Shown here: one piece after another, positions 1 through 5,801 of the stretch | Layout of the letters: each line of letters starts with the position of its first letter | Position numbering within the stretch: position 1 is the stretch's first letter | Program-made: the position numbers and the translations under genes | Notes under the pieces: model-generated | Databases searched by the model: none | Told to the model about the DNA's origin: nothing | Seen by the model: only the letters and a program-made list of their open reading frames with translations | Assembly (NCBI GenBank): GCA_035707845.1 | Contig: DASSTP010000307.1 | Span: 1-5,900 of the forward strand | DNA from: CAMLHP01 sp035707845 | GTDB taxonomy: Bacteria; Gemmatimonadota; Gemmatimonadetes; Gemmatimonadales; GWC2-71-9 | Direction of reading: 5' to 3' | Length of the DNA: 5,900 bases

Positions 1-980
1 CGGGCCATGCGCTGTATCCTGCCGAACTCGCGGGCGGCGAACCCTCGCTCGCGCTCGAGCTCTCCAGCAAGTCCGCACTCGATCGGCTCCGCCTGGGCTA
101 CTTCACCAGCGGTGCGCAGTGGAGCGCTGGCTATTCGGTGATCCTGGACAAGTCGAGCGCGCGGATCACTGGCACGGCGGCACTCAGCTCCGAGGCGCTC
201 GCGGTGGAGGACGCCGATGTACAGCTGCTGGCAGGGGACGTGGGCAGGGCAGCGTCTGCACCACAGCCGCCGAGACCGCTGTATGCGAGGGCGGAAGCGG
301 CGAAGGCGGCAGATGCAGTGGGCGCCGTGGAGCAGCGGGTGGGCGAATTTCACCTGTATTCCCTGAACGGCAAGCAGACGCTGAAGCCGGGCCAGACCAC
401 CCTCGCGTCGCTCTTCGCGCCGGTGACGACGCCTTATGAGAAGATGTACCTGGTGCGCGGCTCCGTGCCGTACTGGGGCTACCTGCCGCAGACCGGTGAT
501 GAGGGCGACGTGCCGGTGAACATCGCCTACACCCTCAAGCGGGAACGAAAGACACCCTTTGGCGACACGCCGCTGCCGGCGGGCGTCGCGCGCCTCTATC
601 AGGCCGATGACGCGGGCCAGCTGCAACTGGTGGGCGAAGCGACAGTGGACCACACGCCCGCGGGTGAAGACCTTCGGCTCGACGCCGGCAGCGCCTTTGA
701 CCTCTCGGCCAAGCGGGTGCAGACGTCGTATACCACCCGTCGCGACAGCACCCAGGGAACCTGGCGTACCACCGCCACCGCCGATTACCGGGTGACGCTC
801 ACCAATGCGACCGATTCAGCAGTGACCGTGGTCGTGGAGGAGCGACGGGCGGGTGAGTGGGCCATTGTGTCGAGCTCCGTGCCCGCCCAGAAAACTTCCT
901 CCACGGCCACGCGATTCAGCGTGAAGGTACCGGCGCGGGGCGAGGCGACGCTCACCTACCGGGTGCGGGCGGTCTGGTGA
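1..980 (+). CDS. DUF4139 domain-containing protein, C-terminal part (5' end outside window)
   Basis: Open from the left edge (first full codon at base 3) to TGA at 978-980, giving a 325-residue fragment with no start in view; the GTG at 138 is internal, because the same frame carries plausible protein before it. The C-terminal 110 or so residues have the beta-rich pattern of the DUF4139 family: a DYRVTLTN strand, then VTVVVEERRAGEWAIVSSS, a K-T-S-S-T-A-T-R-F stretch and a closing PARGEATLTYRVR. Upstream, W-S-A-G-Y-S-V followed by an A-x-I-T-G-T-A strand also fits the family's start. DUF4139 proteins are poorly characterised and often secreted or envelope-associated; the signal peptide, if any, would lie outside the window. 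No catalytic residues can be named. The stop overlaps the start of the phosphoesterase gene by 4 bases, so the two are probably co-translated. Family call fairly confident, function unknown. Confidence 0.75.
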   Translation, partial: GHALYPAELAGGEPSLALELSSKSALDRLRLGYFTSGAQWSAGYSVILDKSSARITGTAALSSEALAVEDADVQLLAGDVGRAASAPQPPRPLYARAEAAKAADAVGAVEQRVGEFHLYSLNGKQTLKPGQTTLASLFAPVTTPYEKMYLVRGSVPYWGYLPQTGDEGDVPVNIAYTLKRERKTPFGDTPLPAGVARLYQADDAGQLQLVGEATVDHTPAGEDLRLDAGSAFDLSAKRVQTSYTTRRDSTQGTWRTTATADYRVTLTNATDSAVTVVVEERRAGEWAIVSSSVPAQKTSSTATRFSVKVPARGEATLTYRVRAVW

Positions 981-1840
981 CCGTCACGCTGCTCCATCTC
1001 TCGGATGTCCACTATGGCGTGGACGCCCAGCTCGATCAGCTCGAAGCGATCGAGGCGGCGGCGCCGTCGCTCAAGCCCGACGGCGTCGTCCTCTCGGGCG
1101 ATCTCTCGCAGCGCGCGCGCCACGGGGAGTTCCAGGCGGCCCACGCGCTGCTCAAGCGCATGAGTGATACCGCGCCTACGCTGGTGGTGCCGGGCAACCA
1201 TGATGTGCAGTGGTGGAAGAGCCCGATGCATCTCCTGGGCACCGAGCGGCTCTACACCAAGTACCGGCGCTGGTTCGGGGCGAACCTCACGCCGACGCTG
1301 GAGATTCCGGGCGCCGTGATCGCGGGCGCACTCACGGCGTGGGGAGTCGCGCCGGGTTCCATGACCTGGAACCTGCGTGACCTGGCGGTCAAGGGGCATC
1401 TCCCCAGGTCGGAAACCACCCGCGTACGCTCCATCTTTGCCCAGGCTCCCGCCGACGCCGCGCGGGTGCTGGTGATGCACCACAACGTGCTGCGTGGCGG
1501 CATTTCCGAGCGTATGGGCCTCGCCCACTACGCCGATGCCCAGCGGCGCATCGCGGAGACCGGTGCGGATGTCGTGCTCTGCGGCCACGATCACCAGGAA
1601 GGTGCGGGGCAGGTGGGGAACCTCGTGGCCATCAGCACCGCCGGCACCCACACGTCGCGCACCCGCGGCGGGCGCCCCAGCGTGTTCAACGTGGTCACCA
1701 TCAAGCCCACCAGTGTCGAGATCCAGCATTACCGCTGGGAGTCCGGGCGGCGCGAATTCGTTCCCTCCGACCGCCACAGCTTCGCGCGACGAAAAGGGGA
1801 GGCGGCGGTGTCGGTGGCTGGGGGCGGGGGAGCGTTGTGA
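977..1840 (+). CDS. Calcineurin-like metallophosphoesterase
   Basis: A 287-residue protein of the calcineurin-like phosphoesterase superfamily (Pfam Metallophos type). The metal-binding blocks appear in the expected order: D-x-H at residues 10-12 (LSDVH), GD at 41-42 (LSGDLSQRA), GNHD at 73-76, a His pair at 168-169 (VMHHN) and GHDH at 203-206. These build the two-metal site that hydrolyses phosphomono- or diesters. Length and layout resemble CpdA-like cyclic-nucleotide phosphodiesterases, but the substrate cannot be read from sequence. No signal peptide or membrane segment is seen, so it should be cytoplasmic. The GTG start at 977 is chosen because it puts the D-x-H motif at residue 10, as is normal, and overlaps the upstream TGA (GTGA). 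The same frame is open further upstream (to GTG 857), but that stretch lies wholly inside the DUF4139 gene and is not protein-like. The last 15 or so residues are low-complexity. Confidence 0.9.
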   Translation: MTVTLLHLSDVHYGVDAQLDQLEAIEAAAPSLKPDGVVLSGDLSQRARHGEFQAAHALLKRMSDTAPTLVVPGNHDVQWWKSPMHLLGTERLYTKYRRWFGANLTPTLEIPGAVIAGALTAWGVAPGSMTWNLRDLAVKGHLPRSETTRVRSIFAQAPADAARVLVMHHNVLRGGISERMGLAHYADAQRRIAETGADVVLCGHDHQEGAGQVGNLVAISTAGTHTSRTRGGRPSVFNVVTIKPTSVEIQHYRWESGRREFVPSDRHSFARRKGEAAVSVAGGGGAL

Positions 1841-1900
1841 CAGGGCGAGCAGGTGGCCAGGGCGAGCGAGACGGGCAGGTGGGATGGGCAGGATGGGCGA
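1841..1900 (+). repeat. G-rich imperfect repeat with G-quadruplex motif between phosphoesterase and SprT-like genes
   Basis: The ten bases CAGGGCGAGC occur twice (1841-1850 and 1858-1867), then GGGCAGG occurs twice (1873-1879 and 1886-1892). Four GGG runs at 1873, 1881, 1886 and 1895, separated by 5, 2 and 6 bases, meet the usual G3N1-7 rule for a quadruplex on the + strand. The stretch looks repeat-derived rather than coding, although it lies in an open frame that could start at GTG 1853. No matching C-rich arm is nearby, unlike the other arrays in this window. Confidence 0.5.
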
Positions 1901-2608
1901 GTGGATTGTCACGCTGAGCGCAGCGAAGCCGGCGAAGTCATCCTGGGAGACAAGCTGCGTGCCCTCGGCCTCCCCTCGCTGAAACACATTGTCTTCCACC
2001 GCAACCGCGTTGTACTGCTCACCTTCAGCCGCGGCGTGCTTCGGCTGCACGAGGGCTACGCCTCGGCGCCCGACGACGTGCTTCGGGCCATCGCACGCTT
2101 TCTTTCGCCATCGACACGCCGGCGTGATCGCCTCGCCGCGCGGCGCACGTTCATCGGCTTTCCGGTCGAGCAACACGCACCGAGCCACGGACCCGCCGAG
2201 CCGCCGAGCCGCCCCCTCGCTGCGCTCGGGGCAAGCTACGCCGCCGAGCCGCCGAGCCGTCGAGCCGCCGAGCCTGACCGTCCCTGGATCCAGCGCCTTC
2301 GTGCCGAGCATGCCAGGCTCAACACCGAGCGATTTGGTGGTGAGCTGGGCGAACTCCCGATCCGGCTGAGCGGCCACATGCGCCGGCGGCTGGGCCATGT
2401 CATGCTGAGCCGGGAGACCGGGGCTGCGGTCGAGATTGCCATGAACCGCCGGCATGTCCAGCGGGACCCATGGCCCCAGGTGGAGGACACCCTGCTGCAC
2501 GAGATGGTGCACCAGTGGCAGGCGGAAACCGGCCGGCGGGTGGATCATGGGGCGGAGTTCAGGCGGAAACTGTCCCAGGTCACAAGTCGCAGGCCGCAGA
2601 AGGCGTGA
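1901..2608 (+). CDS. SprT-like zinc metalloprotease-fold protein carrying repeat-derived segments
   Basis: A 235-residue protein whose second half is a SprT-like domain. Around residues 130-220 it shows LNTERFGGEL, a basic R-R-R-L-G strand and TLLHEMVHQW with HEMVH at residues 200-204. The third likely zinc ligand is H216 in DHGAEFRRK. Bacterial SprT-like proteins are mostly uncharacterised; eukaryotic relatives cleave DNA-protein crosslinks. Residues about 28-92 form a conserved-looking N-terminal segment. Three parts look non-native: residues 3-11 (CHAERSEAG) translate an ERSE-type repeat, residues 95-125 (P, S, R, A and E-rich) translate an octamer array, and the last 8-9 residues translate a heptamer inverted repeat. 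The start is uncertain. GTG 1901 has AGGA at 1890-1893, 7 bases upstream. GTG 1853 is 12 bases after the previous stop but has a poor ribosome site. The ancestral start may lie near 1955, after the repeat. The HExxH motif is intact, so it may be functional. Confidence 0.75.
   Translation: MDCHAERSEAGEVILGDKLRALGLPSLKHIVFHRNRVVLLTFSRGVLRLHEGYASAPDDVLRAIARFLSPSTRRRDRLAARRTFIGFPVEQHAPSHGPAEPPSRPLAALGASYAAEPPSRRAAEPDRPWIQRLRAEHARLNTERFGGELGELPIRLSGHMRRRLGHVMLSRETGAAVEIAMNRRHVQRDPWPQVEDTLLHEMVHQWQAETGRRVDHGAEFRRKLSQVTSRRPQKA
1907..1950 (+). repeat. ERSE-type dispersed repeat at the 5' end of the SprT-like gene
   Basis: TGTCACGCTGAGCGCAGCGA (1907-1926) is followed by AG and then a second partial copy, GAAGTCATCCTGGGAGA, at 1934-1950. 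This is the kind of sequence widely seen between genes as TGTC-A-CTGAGCGCAGCGAAG and mistranslated as CHAERSEA. Its core GAGCGCAGCGAAG (1916-1928) recurs with one mismatch in inverted orientation at 2215-2227. The match to the known repeat is from memory of the pattern; the internal recurrence is seen directly. Confidence 0.6.
2185..2274 (+). repeat. Octamer array (CCGCCGAG) with inverted ERSE core, inside the SprT-like gene
   Basis: Two CCGCCGAG units (2193-2208) are followed by a core CCCTCGCTGCGCTCGGGGCA (2214-2233). Four further units follow at 2241-2272, the third being CCGTCGAG. The core reads CPERSEG on the minus strand, and its bases 2215-2227 are the reverse complement, with one mismatch, of 1916-1928. 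GCCCC at 2211-2215 can pair with GGGGC at 2228-2232. In the gene's frame the array gives a P/S/R/A/E-rich linker with no stop codon, between the N-terminal segment and the SprT domain. Confidence 0.75.
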
Positions 2609-2630
2609 CCTGCGACCTGCGACGTGCGAC
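2577..2630 (+). repeat. Heptamer inverted repeat across the end of the SprT-like gene
   Basis: GTCGCAGG (2586-2593) is the reverse complement of CCTGCGAC (2609-2616). AGGTCAC (2577-2583) is likewise the reverse complement of GTGACCT (2605-2611), so two overlapping hairpins are possible. The right arm is three 7-base units, CTGCGAC at 2610-2616 and 2617-2623, then GTGCGAC at 2624-2630. The stop codon TGA (2606-2608) sits in the spacer, so the left arm is translated as the protein's last residues. No T-run follows, so this is not a classical intrinsic terminator. Confidence 0.75.
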
Positions 2631-2634
2631 CCGT

Positions 2635-2640
2635 TATATT
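2635..2640 (+). promoter_or_regulatory. Possible -10 element (TATATT) of the dehydrogenase-ETF genes
   Basis: TATATT lies in an A/T-rich patch, GTTATATT, unusual in this G+C-rich DNA. It begins 5 bases after the last heptamer and its end is 37 bases before the ATG at 2678. It differs from TATAAT at one position. The 15-19 bases upstream contain no TTGACA-like box and are occupied by the heptamers, so the call rests on the -10 alone. It would drive the dehydrogenase and perhaps etfB and etfA. Confidence 0.4.
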
Positions 2641-2668
2641 CCCCGTCTCAGAGCGAACCCCGATTTCC

Positions 2669-2672
2669 GGAG
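2669..2672 (+). promoter_or_regulatory. Shine-Dalgarno site that fixes the dehydrogenase start
   Basis: GGAG ends 5 bases before ATG 2678. It favours this start over the in-frame GTG at 2624, which lies within a heptamer repeat and ahead of the possible promoter. Confidence 0.65.
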
Positions 2673-2677
2673 CCCGC

Positions 2678-3877
2678 ATGGCCACGGCAGCACCCGCATC
2701 CCAGTTCACCGGCGTGGACTTCCTCAACCTTGACTCACTCCTCTCCGAAGAGGAGCGCGCGGTGCGGGACACGGTCCGCGCCTGGGTGGACGAGCACCTG
2801 ATTCCGGTCATCGGCGAGGCGTACATCGAGGGGAAGTTCCCGAAGCAGCTGATTGCCGGCATGGCGGAGCTGGGCTTCTTTGGTGCGAACCTCCCGGAAG
2901 AATACGGCTGCGCCGGGCTCAACAACGTGGCGTACGGCCTCATCATGCAGGAGCTGGAGCGGGGCGACTCTGGCATCCGCTCCTTCGCGTCGGTGCAGGG
3001 CGCGCTGGTGATGTATCCCATCTTTGCCTTCGGCAGCGACGAGCAGAAGAAGCAGTGGCTCCCGCGGCTCGCGGCCGGCCAGGAGATCGGCTGTTTCGGG
3101 CTCACCGAACCCGATTACGGCTCCAATCCCGGCGGCATGATCACCACCGCGAAGAAAACCGCCGACGGCTGGGTGCTGAACGGCACCAAGATGTGGATCA
3201 CCAACGGCTCGCAGGCCACCGTCGCCATCATCTGGGCCAAGACCGGCAGCGTAGACGATGCCTCCTCCATCCGCGGCTTCATCGTCCCCACCAATACGCC
3301 GGGCTACACCGGCAAGGACCAGAAGGGGAAGCTGTCGCTGCGCGCTTCAGACACCAGCGAGATTCACCTGCAGGACGTGCATGTGCCTGACTCGGCGCTG
3401 CTGCCGAAGAGCGGGGGGCTCAAGAGCCCGCTCATGTGCCTGACCCAGGCGCGCTACGGCATTGCGTGGGGCGGCATCGGCGCCGCGATGGCGTGCTATG
3501 ACGAGGCGCTGCGTTACGCCAAGAACCGGATCATGTTCGACAAGCCGATCGCGCAGACCCAGATCCAGCAGGTGCGGCTGGTGGACATGCTGACCGAGAT
3601 CACCAAGGCGCAGTTCATGACGCTGCAGCTGGGCCGGCTCAAGGATGCCGGTACCATGACGTTCGACCAGGTGTCGATCTGCAAGCGCAACAACGTGAGC
3701 ATGGCCTGCGACGTGGCTCGCGAGGCCCGCCGCCTCCTCGGCGCCAATGGCATCCTCGCCGAGTACCACTCGATGCGCCACATGGCCAACCTCGAGTCGG
3801 TGTATACCTACGAGGGCACGCACGACATGCACTCGCTGATCGTGGGCCAGAGCGTGACGGGGATGAGTGCGATCTAG
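2678..3877 (+). CDS. Acyl-CoA dehydrogenase, glutaryl-CoA dehydrogenase type
   Basis: A 399-residue FAD enzyme of the acyl-CoA dehydrogenase family with the usual order: helical N-terminal domain, beta domain with CFGLTEPDYGSNP (residues 139-151) and WITNGS (173-178), and helical C-terminal domain. It resembles mitochondrial glutaryl-CoA dehydrogenase throughout: YGCAGLNNVAYGL, LERGDSGIRS, ARYGIAWG, LQLGRLKD, KRNN and NLESVYTYEGTHDMH. E379 in TYEGTHD matches the catalytic glutamate (Glu370 in human), preceded by Y378. R101 matches human Arg94 and E94 matches Glu87. As I recall, these Tyr and Glu residues mark decarboxylating enzymes, so the inferred reaction is glutaryl-CoA to crotonyl-CoA plus CO2, in lysine, tryptophan or aromatic breakdown. 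Electrons would go to ETF, encoded just downstream. ATG 2678 is preferred because it has GGAG upstream. The stop TAG runs directly into a heptamer array. Family certain; glutaryl specificity likely but not proved. Confidence 0.9.
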   Translation: MATAAPASQFTGVDFLNLDSLLSEEERAVRDTVRAWVDEHLIPVIGEAYIEGKFPKQLIAGMAELGFFGANLPEEYGCAGLNNVAYGLIMQELERGDSGIRSFASVQGALVMYPIFAFGSDEQKKQWLPRLAAGQEIGCFGLTEPDYGSNPGGMITTAKKTADGWVLNGTKMWITNGSQATVAIIWAKTGSVDDASSIRGFIVPTNTPGYTGKDQKGKLSLRASDTSEIHLQDVHVPDSALLPKSGGLKSPLMCLTQARYGIAWGGIGAAMACYDEALRYAKNRIMFDKPIAQTQIQQVRLVDMLTEITKAQFMTLQLGRLKDAGTMTFDQVSICKRNNVSMACDVAREARRLLGANGILAEYHSMRHMANLESVYTYEGTHDMHSLIVGQSVTGMSAI

Positions 3878-4003
3878 GGGCTAGGGATTAGGGGTCAGGG
3901 CGGAACAGCCGAGCCTTGTCTCTCAGTCCTGGCCCCTTGCCCCTGCTCCCTAATCCCTGACCCCTCATCGCCAGCCCCTAATCCCTATTCCCTAATCCCT
4001 CTC
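3877..4003 (+). repeat. Degenerate heptamer arrays in inverted arrangement filling the dehydrogenase-etfB gap
   Basis: The left arm (3877-3904) is four 7-base units of form GGG-N-N-N-A, the first using the G of the stop codon. After a short spacer, units in one unbroken 7-base phase run from about 3920 to 4003, twelve of them with consensus CCCTNNN; CCCTAAT appears three times. The arms are complementary: TAGGGATTAGGGG (3882-3894) is the exact reverse complement of 3975-3987, and AGGGGTCAGGG (3890-3900) of 3955-3965. The core AGGGATTAGGG (3883-3893) has three perfect partners, at 3948-3958, 3976-3986 and 3990-4000. The left arm also fits a four-run quadruplex motif. There is no coding potential and no terminator T-run. 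The layout recalls the heptanucleotide repeats of heterocystous cyanobacteria, but homology is not implied. Confidence 0.9.
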
Positions 4004-4006
4004 CTC

Positions 4007-4759
4007 ATGCGCATCGCCGTCCCCATCAAACGCGTCCCCGACACCGAAACCCGGTTCACCATTGCCGCTGATGGAAAGTCGGTGGATTCAGCCGGGCTCA
4101 AGTACGACATGAGTGATTTCGACGGCTACGCCGTCGAGGTCGCCCTGCGGCTCGCGGAAACGCATGAGGGCAGCGAGGTCACGGTGATTTCGGTGGGGCC
4201 GGATGCGGTCCAGGAGACGATCAGGAAGGCGCTGTCCATGGGTGCCGCGCGCGGGATCCAGCTCAAGGCAGCCGATGTGCTGTTCGATGGCTTCGCCATT
4301 GCCCAGGCGCTGGCGGCGGAATTGAAGGAGGGGAACTACGACCTCATCCTCTTCGGGCGCAACGCGACCGATTCCGCCAACGGCGTGGTCGGCACCATGA
4401 CCGCCGAACTGCTGGGCCTGCCCTGCGTGAGCGCCATCTCCGAACTGCACATTGATGGCACCAGCGGCACGGCGCGGCGTGAGCTGGAGGGGGCGGCGGA
4501 GATCGTCGAGTTTCCGCTGCCCGCGGTGCTCACGATTGACGAAGGCATCGCCCGGCCCCGGCTCCCGGGGCTCAAGGGCATCATGGCCGCCAAGAAGAAG
4601 CCGATCGAAGTGCGCGAGGCAGCGCTCGGCCGCGCCAACGTCGTCATCGAGAAGATGGCGCTGCCGCCCGAGCGTGCCGCCGGCCGGATCGTGGGCGAAG
4701 GGGCCGATGCGGTGCCCGAGCTGGTGCGGCTCCTCCAGAACGAAGCGAAGGTGCTCTGA
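4007..4759 (+). CDS. etfB: Electron transfer flavoprotein beta subunit
   Basis: A 250-residue protein, the usual length for EtfB, the AMP-binding small subunit of the soluble heterodimer that accepts electrons from acyl-CoA dehydrogenases. It opens with MRIAVPIKRVPD, and continues with SVGPDAVQETIRKALSMGA (residues 62-80), FGRNATDSANGVVG (116-129) and the family stretch RLPGLKGIMAAKKKPIEV (185-202). Within that stretch L189 aligns with the recognition-loop leucine (human Leu195) that docks in the dehydrogenase, and the KKK run corresponds to lysines methylated in the animal protein. The pattern is that of the canonical housekeeping ETF; I see nothing that points to a bifurcating type. The ATG is fixed by homology, yet no Shine-Dalgarno sequence is present: the 84 bases before CTC-ATG are C/T-rich heptamers. 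The gene ends in TGATG, shared with etfA. Confidence 0.95.
   Translation: MRIAVPIKRVPDTETRFTIAADGKSVDSAGLKYDMSDFDGYAVEVALRLAETHEGSEVTVISVGPDAVQETIRKALSMGAARGIQLKAADVLFDGFAIAQALAAELKEGNYDLILFGRNATDSANGVVGTMTAELLGLPCVSAISELHIDGTSGTARRELEGAAEIVEFPLPAVLTIDEGIARPRLPGLKGIMAAKKKPIEVREAALGRANVVIEKMALPPERAAGRIVGEGADAVPELVRLLQNEAKVL
4747..4751 (+). promoter_or_regulatory. Shine-Dalgarno site for etfA inside etfB
   Basis: GAAGG lies 7 bases before the etfA ATG at 4759, within the last codons of etfB. Together with the one-base stop/start overlap it suggests coupled translation, which would keep the two subunits equimolar. It contrasts with etfB, which has no such site. Confidence 0.6.
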
Positions 4760-5745
4760 TGGCCGACATGCTGGCATTTGCGGAAGCGCGCGGCGGTGAG
4801 CTGCGCAAGGTAGCGCTCGAGACGGTGACCGCGGCACGGCAGGCAGCCGACGCCACCGGCGGCGGTGCGGTGGCGGCACTGCTCATCGGTGCACCAGGCA
4901 TCGGTGCCCACGCAGCGGAGCTGGGCGCGGTTGGTGCGGACCGGGTGCTGGTGGTCGAGCATCAGGCGCTGGCGAACTGTCTCCCCGAGGTGTTCGCGGC
5001 CACCGCGGCAAAGCTGATCGGCGATGGCGGGTTTCGCGCGGCGTTCTTCTCCGCCTCCGCGGAGGGCCGCGATCTCGCGCCGAGGGTCGCGGCCAAGCTC
5101 AAGGTGAGCATGGCGGCTGATGTCACCAGCTTCGCGTTTGATGGCGACGCCATGACTGCGACCCATCCGGTCTATATCGGAAAGGCCATCGTCACGGAAC
5201 GGCTCACCGGCGCACCCGCCGTCGTGAGCCTTCGGCCGGGCGCGATCGATGTCACCGAATCGCCGAAAGGCGGCACGGTGGAGGCCATGGCACCGGCGAT
5301 GGACCCGGCCTCGGCGCGGGTGCGGGTGAAGGAAACGGTGGAGCAGAAAGGTGCCGCGCTCGACCTGGGCGAAGCGCCCGTCATCGTGAGCGGTGGGCGT
5401 GGGCTGCGGGCCGCCGAAAACTTCAAGCTGGTGGAAGATCTCGCGGCGGCGTTCGGGAACGCGGCGGTGGGTGCCACCCGCGCCGTGACCGACGACGGGT
5501 GGCGGCCGGCCACCGACCAGATCGGGCAGACGGGACGGATGGTGAATCCCGACCTCTACGTGGCCGTCGGCATTTCCGGTGCGGTGCAGCACCTGGCCGG
5601 CATGCGCACGTCGCGGGTCATCGTCGCGATCAACAAGGACAAGGATGCGCCGATCTTCAAGATCGCCGACTACGGCATCGTGGGCGACCTGTTCGAGGTG
5701 GTGCCGAGGTTGACGGAGGAAATCAGAAGGGCGAAGGGGCGCTAG
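4759..5745 (+). CDS. etfA: Electron transfer flavoprotein alpha subunit
   Basis: A 328-residue protein, close to the usual EtfA length, that binds the redox-active FAD. The N-terminal alpha/beta domain (about 1-200) leads to the FAD-binding domain: SGGRGLRAAENFKLVEDLA (211-229), GATRAVTDDGW (238-248), DQIGQTGRMV (253-262), the family signature LYVAVGISGAVQHLAGM (266-282) with VAIN at 289-292, and KDAPIFKIADYGIVGDL (295-311). Against the human subunit the FAD contacts align with a constant offset of 8: R241 for Arg249, T258 for Thr266 and H278 for His286, so all are kept. It pairs with EtfB and would pass electrons from the adjacent dehydrogenase to a membrane ETF:quinone oxidoreductase, not seen here. 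The ATG overlaps the etfB stop by one base and has GAAGG 7 bases upstream. The stop TAG leads directly into a heptamer array. Confidence 0.96.
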   Translation: MADMLAFAEARGGELRKVALETVTAARQAADATGGGAVAALLIGAPGIGAHAAELGAVGADRVLVVEHQALANCLPEVFAATAAKLIGDGGFRAAFFSASAEGRDLAPRVAAKLKVSMAADVTSFAFDGDAMTATHPVYIGKAIVTERLTGAPAVVSLRPGAIDVTESPKGGTVEAMAPAMDPASARVRVKETVEQKGAALDLGEAPVIVSGGRGLRAAENFKLVEDLAAAFGNAAVGATRAVTDDGWRPATDQIGQTGRMVNPDLYVAVGISGAVQHLAGMRTSRVIVAINKDKDAPIFKIADYGIVGDLFEVVPRLTEEIRRAKGR

Positions 5746-5794
5746 GAGCTACGAGCTGCGAGCTGCGAGCTACGAGCTACGAGCTACGAGCAGT
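5746..5794 (+). repeat. Heptamer array GAGCTRC directly after etfA
   Basis: Six units of GAGCTAC or GAGCTGC lie in perfect 7-base phase (5746-5787), followed by a decayed unit, GAGCAGT (5788-5794). The last seven bases of etfA, GCGCTAG, match the unit at 5 of 7 positions, so the array abuts the stop codon. It is the left arm of an inverted pair with the array that follows. Confidence 0.95.
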
Positions 5795-5801
5795 ACCTTC
5801 G

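Noticed and set aside
857..976. Upstream extension of the phosphoesterase frame
   Set aside because: It is entirely inside the DUF4139 gene in another frame, and the D-x-H motif is expected near the N terminus.
956..2548. 530-codon open frame on the minus strand
   Set aside because: It lies antisense to the phosphoesterase and SprT-like genes, whose motifs are clear. Its own protein is low-complexity (R, H, G, P and A-rich) with no recognisable domain. Long antisense frames are common in G+C-rich DNA.
2624..2677. GTG 2624 as the dehydrogenase start
   Set aside because: It begins in a heptamer unit and before the possible promoter. ATG 2678 has a GGAG site at good spacing and gives the normal family length.
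3347..3832. 161-codon minus-strand frame opposite the dehydrogenase
   Set aside because: Shadow of a conserved gene; no domain and a His/Leu/Arg-rich composition typical of antisense frames.
3877..4003. Intrinsic transcription terminator or riboswitch
   Set aside because: The fold-back has a long loop and no T-run, and it lies between genes likely transcribed together. Repeat periodicity explains the complementarity better than any known riboswitch.
4336..5592. 418-codon minus-strand frame opposite etfB and etfA, with shorter ones nearby
   Set aside because: The opposite strand encodes unmistakable EtfB and EtfA; the minus-strand products are R/H/G-rich shadows without motifs.
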